A stretch of DNA of 64,000 nt from NCBI GenBank assembly GCA_030695645.1, contig JAUYQG010000192.1:1-64000 (forward strand), read 5' to 3'. Source of the stretch: Legionellaceae bacterium. Its GTDB lineage: Bacteria > Pseudomonadota > Gammaproteobacteria > Legionellales > Legionellaceae. The notes under the pieces were generated by a model. It saw only the letters and a list, made by a program, of their open reading frames with translations, was not told the DNA's origin and made no database searches. Made by a program: the position numbers and the translations under genes. Of this stretch, positions 17,701 to 25,016 are shown one piece after another (position 1 is the first letter of the stretch; every line of letters starts with the position of its first letter).

Positions 17701-18618
17701 GATCTGAATAAACTCATTGGTGCCGTACGAAAATGGACCGGTTTAGGTACTGCCGTGACGCCATACTCGGAGTGGATTAAACAAATTGCAATTGCTATCT
17801 GGATTAATAACGACATCCAACCCAAAACAGTTGAGGCAGCTGAGGCACATATTAAACATGGAGGACAGTTAGCAATTGCCGTTCCCATTTTAGAAGGTTT
17901 GAGAGAGTGGAAGACGTTACTTGTGCGCAAAGATATCATCGGACAATTACTGATTAATCATGGCATGTCACTGAAAGCTAACGTTACGGACACGTTATCC
18001 AAAAGATCATTAGATATTGAGGCTGAACGAGTCAAACTTCAGGCTGAATTTCCTAGGACGAACGTAACCGATCGAGAAATTAGTACGGTTATTGCTTTTG
18101 ATAAAATTGGTCGTGACTCGTTAAACCATCGCGATCATTCGGCACTATCGGATGGTCCACGCGATATGACGGTTATGATGAATAGTCCAGGATGGGTGCA
18201 CAGTCAATATAAAAAAGCAGGTGATTCTTTTAATTTACACGGTGAAAAAATAACCGTCCTTAACGTTGTGTCTAATGCACAAACTGGAAAATTGGATATT
18301 GATTTCAGTTTTCAAGGCCATATTATTCGAACGAGCGGTATTGATCCAAATATCGCAGCGAATACTGCGGTCAAGCAAGTGTACTATGTGAAAGATAAAA
18401 AAACAGAATGCGGCGCTCCTATGGCAGGGGCTGTCATTGGCTTTTTTGTAAAACCGGGCGACCCTGTCAAAAAAGGTCAGCTATTGGCTACCATGGAAGC
18501 TATGAAAATGGAGCATAATGTAAAAGCTGATGCCGATGGAGTTGTTGATACGGTTAAAGCTTTTGATGATACCAAAACAGTTGAAAGTGGAGAGGTCTTG
18601 ATTACGTTTAGACCTTAG
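14722..18618 (+). CDS. Highly divergent pyruvate-carboxylase-like fusion enzyme
   Basis: The 1298-aa protein has the order of pyruvate carboxylase: biotin carboxylase (about 85-560), carboxyltransferase TIM barrel (about 650-1050), and C-terminal biotinyl domain with EAMKMEH. The ATP-grasp loop HNEGGGGRG is intact, but the usual NPRLQVEH is NKRIQVEN. In the carboxyltransferase, canonical RDAHQS is RDVWQS and the HTHDTSG metal motif is HNHEFDG, so metal ligation and keto-acid binding must differ. A Ser/Thr/Arg-rich extension of about 80 residues precedes the enzyme. The RBS AAGGAG supports that start. It would carboxylate biotin with ATP and bicarbonate and pass CO2 to an unknown acceptor; pyruvate cannot be assumed. 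YjdM and an ABC exporter follow on the same strand. Confidence 0.8.
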   Translation: MFNKTVLNVRKLVARAIGGTPGIASGDKRELFTAASVMHKTLSPSGSSSNILTTLSSNKSLTRPFSSIQNSSYLSPYDINNIEAPLDYIVIHNRSKNAADYATRQLKDAWPNLKIIHVVQDDRDPIPGSDGVVRIKDWANMTHFKEQFDKLAAQDSRLNHSMKIGKVGFYCVWSAPAENSNWAISAKKTGFQWIGASPDKMKGLDKIEYKKRCQALGIPTADFVEILPPDAFLDKEEHLKVMAHNLVDLYHATPELAGKPVFVKHNEGGGGRGTIKVSEMNFDNALEAIRKIINETGGNLNGVYAEQALDLEGAQLFQIEIEWNGASMAPGGRLVWFNKENQKVLEVGFTDSAIREMIPQEVYEACRAASQEIFVGSGYDGRGTNEILIIKDKYDNWRFKALELNKRIQVENEALSELVVDYTGRAVNVAATQVLTALGLQAPVATDLREKGPAIVGHVRLLSCEITATGSVYPGGLEIDGAIYPQGANVQFVKGPVYLDADPQIGRALITANTWTEFCNKLLKFAQEFQFYGPKTETSTYFDFLRKLASDAVFRAGKLGCNNTFNVLTNPPVLKGKVQKIVEDLSYTATPLITHGYRPNEGVKDQPYPTPAQMNEFIQFMENLRFERAPNTEFSRFLVHNNFDTYIQELKVVLADHGGGTVTATRDVWQSMGDQESALMQKASVKISEIFFAGSGIGVGFETGGAQYQAALMRKFDWMAVLLSGCLSNLPSHSLTRSKWLNGLTVKSPEEQAFVFRTIAGEVTGLYGLPRRILPFIPWMPYNFHAGNHPEQDITTREMLRANLAVIPNWAWDARYTEKHFRGWVTRQIDLFQQEGKPLYQIRIKNPGQGPHWNVDVIVKMVQTIRQMFKERGLEEPIIFVHNHEFDGRAAHIGAEAIRACQQLDYPFLIVDSAPPGTSHNSNLIISKSFNMSSEEKDRLRHYNQGMHLAFNITRRFNNQNITNSVQDPDSEMAGGTNSSDLADAIKMKIPIHDLNKLIGAVRKWTGLGTAVTPYSEWIKQIAIAIWINNDIQPKTVEAAEAHIKHGGQLAIAVPILEGLREWKTLLVRKDIIGQLLINHGMSLKANVTDTLSKRSLDIEAERVKLQAEFPRTNVTDREISTVIAFDKIGRDSLNHRDHSALSDGPRDMTVMMNSPGWVHSQYKKAGDSFNLHGEKITVLNVVSNAQTGKLDIDFSFQGHIIRTSGIDPNIAANTAVKQVYYVKDKKTECGAPMAGAVIGFFVKPGDPVKKGQLLATMEAMKMEHNVKADADGVVDTVKAFDDTKTVESGEVLITFRP

Positions 18619-18665
18619 ATGGAAGCAGTCATCGTTATTTTTGCAATTAATATAGGATTAAAATT

Positions 18666-19004
18666 ATGAGCACTTTGCCACAATGCCCTGAATGTAATTC
18701 GGAATATACCTATGAGGATGGCGTACATTTTATCTGTCCTGAATGCGCCCATGAATGGAGCAAACATGACGTAACGGAACCGACTGATAATCACGTGATT
18801 AGAGATGCGCATGGTAATGTGTTACAGGACGGCGATACAATCACCGTCATAAAAGACTTGAACGTAAAAGGCTCTTCATGGGTTGTGAAGGTTGGCACTA
18901 AAGTTAAAAATATTCGATTGGTTGAAGGGGACCATGATATTGACTGCAAAATTGATGGTATTGGTGCCATGAAATTAAAATCTCAATTTGTAAAAAAGGT
19001 TTAG
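18666..19004 (+). CDS. yjdM: YjdM/PhnA-family zinc-ribbon protein
   Basis: This 112-aa protein has two CPxC knuckles (CPECNSEY and CPECAHEW) forming an N-terminal zinc ribbon. The conserved YjdM core follows: [33 protein letters not shown], and [11 protein letters not shown]. Length is full. The family was named for the phosphonate operon but its biochemical role is unsettled; it is not the phosphonoacetate hydrolase. It lies 47 bp after the carboxylase gene and 45 bp before the ABC transporter, so it may be in a three-gene transcript. Confidence 0.92.
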   Translation: MSTLPQCPECNSEYTYEDGVHFICPECAHEWSKHDVTEPTDNHVIRDAHGNVLQDGDTITVIKDLNVKGSSWVVKVGTKVKNIRLVEGDHDIDCKIDGIGAMKLKSQFVKKV

Positions 19005-19049
19005 CTTTTACTCGATGATCACGTTTTTAAATTTGACAAGGCTCTTTAT

Positions 19050-20843
19050 ATGAAACACGGTCACCAAACATTATCACGCTATATTGTTAACTTGTTAACT
19101 CGTTACAAATCACTTGTTGCTATGTTTGGTATTGTTGGTTTGGTATGGGCAATCACCAATACGCTTATGCCTTATATGTTAAAAATTATTATTGATAAAG
19201 CTGTTGGGCTTGATGGCGTCAGTACTACTTTTTTTCATACAGTCCAACCTTATGTTTTATTGTATTTGTTAGTATGGATCGTTCTATGTTTAAACATGCG
19301 TTTATTAGACTGGATTAAATTAAAATTATTCCCCAGTCTTCGGGAAGATGTGATGTCCGATAATTTCGCCTATTTAAATCAACACTCTTATCACTATTTT
19401 CAGAATAATTTTGCTGGAAGCTTAGTTAATAAAATTGTCGATTTACAAGGTGGTGTTGTCGATATTTTAACAATTATAGATGATTGTTACGCACAAATAT
19501 TGGCGCTCATTATTGCAGCCTTCACGTTACTTGTGGTACATCCCTTATTTGCATTCCTTTTATTATGCTGGGTAACCTCATTTTTGTTAATTGCCTTTTG
19601 CTTTTTAAAGCCCATTAAGAATTTATCACTTTTATTTGCAGAGGCACGCAGTTCACTCGTTGGGAAAATGGTGGATAGTATTTCTAACATCATCAATATT
19701 CGTTTATTTGCCAAAAATCACGATGAAAATGAATACATGAATCAATCCATTGCAGATACGATACAAAAAGATCGGAACATGTTATCCAAAATCATTACAA
19801 TGCGATTACTATTGGATTTGAGCTTAATTACTTTTCTTGCGTTTAATTTGCTTCTATTGTGCAAATTATACGGTCAACACATGGTGACCGTCGGTGATTT
19901 TAGTTTTATCATCTCGCTTTCAATGGGTATATTTTTCAATCTTTTTTTTCTTGCTGGCCAACTGGTTACTTTTTCTGAAGAAGTCGGAAAATGCAATCAA
20001 GCTTTATCCATATTGAATGCCGAGCATGATATTGTTGACCAAGAGAATGCTCATCCTTTAAAAATTACAGCGGGGAAGATTGAGTTTAAGGAGGTCGGTT
20101 TTCACTATAAGGAAGGAGCCAAGCTGTTTCAAAACAAAAGCATTACCATTCATTCTGGAGAAAAAATTGGGCTGGTTGGCTTTTCAGGAAGCGGAAAAAG
20201 CACATTCGTTAATTTGATATTACGATTGTTTGAAGTCGAACACGGTGAAATCACTATTGATAACCAAAATATTAATCAAGTTACACAAGCATCATTGCGC
20301 GCAAACATCACGCTCATTCCACAGGATATTTCATTGTTTCATCGCAGTTTGATGGAAAATATTCGTTATGGTCGCGATCAAGCCACAGATACTGAGGTTA
20401 TTGAGGCATCTAAAAAAGCCCATTGTGATGAATTTATTTGCAAATTAGATCATGGATATCAATCTATGGTGGGAGAACGCGGGATTAAGCTATCCGGTGG
20501 TCAACGTCAACGGATAGCCATTGCTAGGGCTATTTTAAGAAACGCGCGAATTCTGATACTGGATGAGGCAACTAGTGCGCTTGATTCTGTGACAGAAAAA
20601 TATATTCAAGAGGCTCTACATGATTTAATGCAAGGAAAAACCACTATTGTTGTTGCGCATCGATTATCAACCTTGTCTGAAATGGACAGAATTTTAGTAT
20701 TTGATAATGGCGTTATTATTGAGGATGGGACTCACAACCAATTGATTAAGCTCAACGGACATTATGCAAAATTGTGGCATATGCAGGCAGGTGGCTTTTT
20801 GCCTGAATATACCCATTCTGCCCCGTTCGTTAATAAACATTGA
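19050..20843 (+). CDS. ABC transporter, fused permease-ATPase
   Basis: This half-transporter of 597 aa has six membrane helices in about the first 320 residues, then a nucleotide-binding domain. The ATPase motifs are complete: Walker A GFSGSGKST, Q-loop IPQDISLF, signature LSGGQRQR, Walker B ILILDEATSALD, and H-loop VVAHR. It would work as a homodimer exporter of the MsbA/ATM1/multidrug type. The substrate is not readable. Placement after the carboxylase-like gene and yjdM suggests but does not prove linkage. It converges with the small lipoprotein gene, overlapping by 14 bp. Confidence 0.92.
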   Translation: MKHGHQTLSRYIVNLLTRYKSLVAMFGIVGLVWAITNTLMPYMLKIIIDKAVGLDGVSTTFFHTVQPYVLLYLLVWIVLCLNMRLLDWIKLKLFPSLREDVMSDNFAYLNQHSYHYFQNNFAGSLVNKIVDLQGGVVDILTIIDDCYAQILALIIAAFTLLVVHPLFAFLLLCWVTSFLLIAFCFLKPIKNLSLLFAEARSSLVGKMVDSISNIINIRLFAKNHDENEYMNQSIADTIQKDRNMLSKIITMRLLLDLSLITFLAFNLLLLCKLYGQHMVTVGDFSFIISLSMGIFFNLFFLAGQLVTFSEEVGKCNQALSILNAEHDIVDQENAHPLKITAGKIEFKEVGFHYKEGAKLFQNKSITIHSGEKIGLVGFSGSGKSTFVNLILRLFEVEHGEITIDNQNINQVTQASLRANITLIPQDISLFHRSLMENIRYGRDQATDTEVIEASKKAHCDEFICKLDHGYQSMVGERGIKLSGGQRQRIAIARAILRNARILILDEATSALDSVTEKYIQEALHDLMQGKTTIVVAHRLSTLSEMDRILVFDNGVIIEDGTHNQLIKLNGHYAKLWHMQAGGFLPEYTHSAPFVNKH

Positions 20844-21069
20844 CACCACCATAACCGACAGAACTATCATGATTGAAGTCAGTATCGGATGCGTTAGGCC
20901 CATAACTTACATTGTAATTAGCATCGTCATAATTCGTGGTCTGATCAATATACCCGGTACGCGAATCATAATAATGAGTCGATGCCAGACTCGAGTTCGT
21001 CGCACAACCGCCATTTAAAAACATCAAAAAAGCGATTCCTAGGCTAGTTAGTATCATTTTTGATTTCAT
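20830..21069 (-). CDS. Small lipoprotein, about 79 aa
   Basis: The start MKSKMILTSLGIAFLMFLNG ends in a lipobox at GGC, giving a signal peptidase II site. The mature part is short, Tyr/Asn/Asp-rich and polar (YYDSRTGY, YDDANYNVSYG). It is probably an outer membrane or periplasmic lipoprotein of unknown role. An upstream start at 21081 is less likely because it would extend the n-region with acidic residues. The 3' end overlaps the ABC transporter gene on the other strand. Confidence 0.7.
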   Translation of the reverse strand: MKSKMILTSLGIAFLMFLNGGCATNSSLASTHYYDSRTGYIDQTTNYDDANYNVSYGPNASDTDFNHDSSVGYGGVNVY

Positions 21070-21224
21070 AATCACATCCATTTTTAACTATCTGTATTAT
21101 AATAATAAGCTATGATCAATGTAATATCAAATTGCAGCCTCTTCCAATACAAGATTAGCCTCAAATAAAGAACTGTTTCCAATGGAAATGAGCCTGAAAA
21201 AAGCGTAAAAAAGGATAATAAAGA

Positions 21225-21445
21225 TTGGACTTTGGACAAAACGGCATGCAAAAAGACGCATGCCATTCTGTCCAAATAAGTTTAGATCTGACATATTTAT
21301 AAGCCAACAATATCAACGACAATCGGCTCATTTTGTAAAAACATTTACAATCAGGACAATTAACGATCTAATTATGAGGGATAGATCTGAAATTTCTTGG
21401 ACAAAAGACATGAGGCTCTTTTCATGTCTTTTGTCCAAAGTCCAA
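21225..21445 (+). mobile_element. Complete MITE-like element, copy A (221 bp)
   Basis: Outer inverted ends are TTGGACTTTGGACA and TGTCCAAAGTCCAA. Inside the left end is a hairpin built on GGCATGC/GCATGCC; inside the right end is one built on GACATGA/TCATGTC with the loop GGCTCTT. The centre reads as one open frame, 21260-21451, starting MPFCPNKFRS and including SEISWT. The copy at 36682-36904 is the same element in the opposite direction. No clear target duplication is visible. It encodes no transposase, so it would need one in trans. Confidence 0.85.
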
Positions 21446-21513
21446 AATTGACAAGCCCGACTAAATATCATTTAATATGCCAAAGGTTAACTTTATTAAG
21501 GATATCAAACAAC

Positions 21514-22071
21514 ATGCGACGTTGCCCCTGGGTTGGCGCGAACAAGCCTCATTATGAACACTACCATGACACTGAATGGGGTGTGCCTGTACATGATGAT
21601 ACCAAACATTTTGAAATGTTAATCCTTGAAGGTGCTCAAGCAGGGCTCACTTGGGAAACAATCCTCAAACGGCGGGAAGGTTATCGTGAAGCATTTAAAC
21701 AATTTGATCCTATTGCTGTTGCCAATATGGCCGATACTGAATTAGAAATGCTCCTGACACACTCCAATATCATACGTAACCGATTAAAAGTATTTTCAGC
21801 ACGAGGCAATGCCAGAGCTTTTATTAACATACAACAGGAATTTGGAACCTTTGATACCTATGTATGGCGTTTCGTAAATGGCCAACCTAAAATTAATCGA
21901 CCTGACACCATGCTGGCTGTGCCTGCCAATACACCAGAATCTGATAATTTAGCCAAGGATTTAAAAAAGCGCGGCATGAAATTTGTTGGCTCTACAATCA
22001 TCTATGCTTATATGCAAGCTATTGGCATGGCTAATGACCATCTCACCACTTGTTTTTGTTGCCCTCAATAG
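21514..22071 (+). CDS. tag: DNA-3-methyladenine glycosylase I
   Basis: This 185-aa base-excision repair enzyme removes 3-methyladenine from alkylated DNA. It begins MRRCPWVG and shows the Tag pattern: YHDTEWGVP, the catalytic/binding region LEGAQAGLTW, and the C-terminal zinc-site motif NDHLTTCFC (His and Cys that pair with the N-terminal Cys and His). An in-frame extension upstream to 21397 is read from the repeat element and is not needed. Length and motifs are complete, so it should be functional. Confidence 0.95.
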   Translation: MRRCPWVGANKPHYEHYHDTEWGVPVHDDTKHFEMLILEGAQAGLTWETILKRREGYREAFKQFDPIAVANMADTELEMLLTHSNIIRNRLKVFSARGNARAFINIQQEFGTFDTYVWRFVNGQPKINRPDTMLAVPANTPESDNLAKDLKKRGMKFVGSTIIYAYMQAIGMANDHLTTCFCCPQ

Positions 22072-22136
22072 CGAAATGTCTCACGCAAATTAACATAACT
22101 CATCTCGCAGCAATCAACTATACAATGTTTTTTTAG

Positions 22137-22166
22137 GTTGGGCAAAGCGCGGAGCGCGTGCCCAAC
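22137..22166. repeat. REP-like palindrome
   Basis: GTTGGGCAAAGCGC pairs with GCGCGTGCCCAAC around GGA. It is a single copy here, of the kind seen as dispersed intergenic repeats, and may act as a terminator for tag. Confidence 0.55.
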
Positions 22167-22302
22167 AATGGGTATGGTTTATGTTTTTTTCAGGACGACT
22201 ATTGCTGTAGACGGGAATTGCTGGTCAAACAAGAAAGCTATTGAGAAAAATAAGAAATAATGACAAAATCAAAACCGGTTCATTCCCATAAAAAAACACA
22301 TA

Positions 22303-23349
22303 ATGAATATAAAAACGTACGAGTGGTCAATAGTTGGCGCCGGTGCGGCTGGAATTGCCGCAGTTGGAAAACTAATTGACCATGGTATCGAGCCACGCAA
22401 TATTTTATGGATTGATCCTAGCTTCTCGGTAGGTGATCTGGGACGATTTTGGTGTCATGTTTCCAGCAATACCAAAGTGAAATTATTTCTCGATTTTTTA
22501 AATGCCGTGCAATCATTTAACTATCAAAGCGCACCCATTGATTTTGAACTCAATCACTTGCCTTATGAAAAAACGTGTACATTAAGTTATGTTGTCGAAC
22601 CATTGCAATGGGTTACAAATCAGTTAATCAAACAAGTGCCTACAGAAAAAACCTCGATTCACAAGATGGTACTTTCGAATCGTATCTGGTCTTTAGAAAG
22701 CTCGAAAAAAACTTATTATGCTCAAAATACTATTTTGGCAACAGGCTCCCTACCACTTAACTTAAATTATCCAGCTATCAAGGCAATCCCATTTGAGGAT
22801 GCTATAGATAAAGAACGACTGCGAGAGCAAGTCAATCTCAACGAAACCTACGCGGTTTTTGGTTCATCACACTCCGCTATCATCATTATTCGTTATTTGG
22901 TAGATCTAGGTGTTAAAAACATCATTAACTTCTATCAATCACCATGCCGATATGCCGTTGATATGGGCGAGTGGACCTTATTTGATAATACCGGACTCAA
23001 AGGCCATACAGCCGATTGGGCTCGTGAGCATATTGACGGGATATGGCCTAAGAATTTGGAACGTTATACCAGCATCGAACCCAATATATTGCAGTATCTC
23101 CCCGAATGCGATAAAGCCATCTACGCCGTAGGATTTAAACAGCGAAATACCATCATTTTGGGTAACTACGAACATATGAACTACAACCCACATGTCGGCA
23201 TCATAGGCCCTGGGTTATTTGGTTTAGGGATAGCCTATCCTGAGAAAAAATCTGACCCATTTGGAAGCATGGAAATGCAAGTAGGCTTATGGAAATTCAT
23301 GACTTATCTTACTAAGGTATTGCCCATTTGGCTTAAATATCACACTTAG
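22303..23349 (+). CDS. FAD-dependent NAD(P)-binding oxidoreductase
   Basis: This 348-aa flavoprotein has an N-terminal dinucleotide fold VGAGAAGIAAVGKL (GxGxxG), the ATG motif ILATGSLPL near residue 145, and a second nucleotide-binding segment VFGSSHSAIIII. The arrangement is like lysine/ornithine N-monooxygenases and related pyridine nucleotide-disulphide oxidoreductases without the redox-active Cys pair. No partner genes are adjacent, so its substrate is unknown. It overlaps the 3' end of the GIY-YIG gene on the other strand by 63 bp. Confidence 0.8.
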   Translation: MNIKTYEWSIVGAGAAGIAAVGKLIDHGIEPRNILWIDPSFSVGDLGRFWCHVSSNTKVKLFLDFLNAVQSFNYQSAPIDFELNHLPYEKTCTLSYVVEPLQWVTNQLIKQVPTEKTSIHKMVLSNRIWSLESSKKTYYAQNTILATGSLPLNLNYPAIKAIPFEDAIDKERLREQVNLNETYAVFGSSHSAIIIIRYLVDLGVKNIINFYQSPCRYAVDMGEWTLFDNTGLKGHTADWAREHIDGIWPKNLERYTSIEPNILQYLPECDKAIYAVGFKQRNTIILGNYEHMNYNPHVGIIGPGLFGLGIAYPEKKSDPFGSMEMQVGLWKFMTYLTKVLPIWLKYHT

Positions 23350-23649
23350 AGCCGTTGGACAAGCAATAATGCGCTCTTTCTCAGCACGCGATAAGGTTTT
23401 AATATACCGCTCAACTTGCATGGCCAACGCTTTATCCCCTTTGATTTGCCAGCATTGCGCAATATGGGTGGGTTTAAAGCTTCGAGTGTATTTGCATTTT
23501 CCGCTACCATCCACATGCGATTGATACCGTTTCTGCAAATCAATCGTATAGCCCGTATAATACGTATTATTTTCACAATGTAAAATATACACCCAATATA
23601 CGGGCTCTGGTGTTATTCCTAAATGGGCTGCAACCATTGTAGTGTCCAT
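23287..23649 (-). CDS. GIY-YIG nuclease family protein
   Basis: This 120-aa protein has a stand-alone GIY-YIG domain of the UPF0213/YhbQ type. The motif appears as VYILHCENNTYYTGYT, followed by the conserved Arg in LQKRYQSH and Glu in MQVERYIK. Similar proteins nick branched or damaged DNA. It overlaps the end of roxA by 31 bp and is probably translated from the same message. The C-terminus is longer than the minimal domain, with KPNGQYLSK. Confidence 0.85.
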   Translation of the reverse strand: MDTTMVAAHLGITPEPVYWVYILHCENNTYYTGYTIDLQKRYQSHVDGSGKCKYTRSFKPTHIAQCWQIKGDKALAMQVERYIKTLSRAEKERIIACPTALSVIFKPNGQYLSKISHEFP

Positions 23650-24788
23650 AATTCATGAAGGAACAACCGATTATCTTCAAATTCAAGATACGGCATCAAA
23701 TCAAGTATATTCAATATACGATTATTAGCCACATATTGCACCAATGAAGAGGAAACACCCGTAATATTCCACTCGCAACCATTAATAAATAAACAGAAAA
23801 CATCATCTTCAAGATAGGCTAACCGGCACGTGGCATCTCGTTGTAATTCCCTAGACTGACTCAACAGATTCATAAACCCCGACACATCATGTTCATCCTC
23901 ATTATCCAATGGCATCGGCATGTGTTGTTCCGCCTGTTGATCTAAACGAGTTGCAAAGCAACCAAACCAGGTTTTCATCAAACAATCATCATCTAACATC
24001 TGTTGCATTACGTGACGCGCTTGCAACCAAGCCTCAGACGTTATCGCCGACGTTCCGGGCAAAGTTGCCCAGTTCGGGTCATGATATAATGCCGTGAACA
24101 GTGCCTTTTCCGAGATAAAGTCGCCAAAACTATCCCACAACTCTTGCCCCTGATAACTGCGATAACCAAACGAATACGTCATGCAATCATCGCTCAACGA
24201 GACACCATAATGTCCAACGTGCGGAGGAAGATATAACATGTCCCCTGCTTCTAAAACATACTCTTCTTCTGTCTCAAAGTCAGCCATAATACGTAGTTCA
24301 ACATCACGTAGACAATTGTTTTTAGTGCAATTTTTGGTTGTTAGCGACCATTTTCGCCGCCCACTTGCCTGATATAGAAAGACATCATAATTATCGTAAT
24401 GCGGACCAACACTGCCCTGCGCTACGGCATAACTGATCATCACATCATCAACACGCCATTGCGGTATAAAATTAAAGTGATCCAACATTAGGGCAACTTC
24501 AGGAATCAAACGATCCATGCTCTGCACGAGCAAAGTCCAATGTGTTTTAGGTAACGTCGCAAAATCCGATTCTAAAAACGGTCCGGTTTTTAAATGCCAA
24601 AACGGCGCTTGTTGCGGAGTTTCCAACACCATGCGACTTTCAACATCCTCTTCCATCGCAAGACCAGCCAATTCATCGGCGGTCAATGGATTAATGAAAT
24701 CAGGAAGTGCTTGACGGATCACTAACGGTTTTTTTTGCCAATAATCGGTTAAAAATGTCGACTGATCGATGTGTTGAAAATGTACCAT
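23619..24788 (-). CDS. roxA: Ribosomal protein uL16 arginine hydroxylase (cupin)
   Basis: This 389-aa JmjC-type 2-oxoglutarate oxygenase is of the RoxA/YcfD family, which hydroxylates an Arg of ribosomal protein L16. The iron site is seen in VGPHYDNYDVFLYQASGRRKW (HxD as HYD) and the distal His in YLPPHVGHYG; the N-terminal segment YWQKKPLVIRQALP is typical. The ATG at 24788 has GGAG seven bases upstream; the longer frame would use TTG at 24800. Length fits E. coli YcfD (373 aa). Confidence 0.92.
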   Translation of the reverse strand: MVHFQHIDQSTFLTDYWQKKPLVIRQALPDFINPLTADELAGLAMEEDVESRMVLETPQQAPFWHLKTGPFLESDFATLPKTHWTLLVQSMDRLIPEVALMLDHFNFIPQWRVDDVMISYAVAQGSVGPHYDNYDVFLYQASGRRKWSLTTKNCTKNNCLRDVELRIMADFETEEEYVLEAGDMLYLPPHVGHYGVSLSDDCMTYSFGYRSYQGQELWDSFGDFISEKALFTALYHDPNWATLPGTSAITSEAWLQARHVMQQMLDDDCLMKTWFGCFATRLDQQAEQHMPMPLDNEDEHDVSGFMNLLSQSRELQRDATCRLAYLEDDVFCLFINGCEWNITGVSSSLVQYVANNRILNILDLMPYLEFEDNRLFLHELWTLQWLQPI

Positions 24789-24879
24789 GTTAAACTCCAA
24801 TAACTGCGAATTGCTCTGTGTTCGTAACTGCTCGGAGGGTGCTGTTGACGCTCGGAGAACGGTCAGATTTGAGTGCAGG

Positions 24880-24976
24880 TTGAACGAAAACGGTTTCGAA
24901 CAAGCGCAGCATACCTAGGCTTGGCCTGTCCCGGCGAAGGCCGGGATGAGCATTGTTCGAAATCGTTTTCGTTCAA
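24880..24976. repeat. Nested palindromic intergenic element
   Basis: A 23-bp inverted repeat (TTGAACGAAAACG... and ...CGTTTTCGTTCAA, with one mismatch) encloses a second hairpin, CCGGCGAAGGCCGG. At 24991-25002 a solo end, GCCCGTTCCTTA, of the large palindromic family of 10118 follows. It fills the gap between roxA and the ABC-F gene. Confidence 0.75.
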
Positions 24977-25016
24977 GATGTGCCAAATATGCCCGTTCCT
25001 TACCTGTTTTCAAGGT

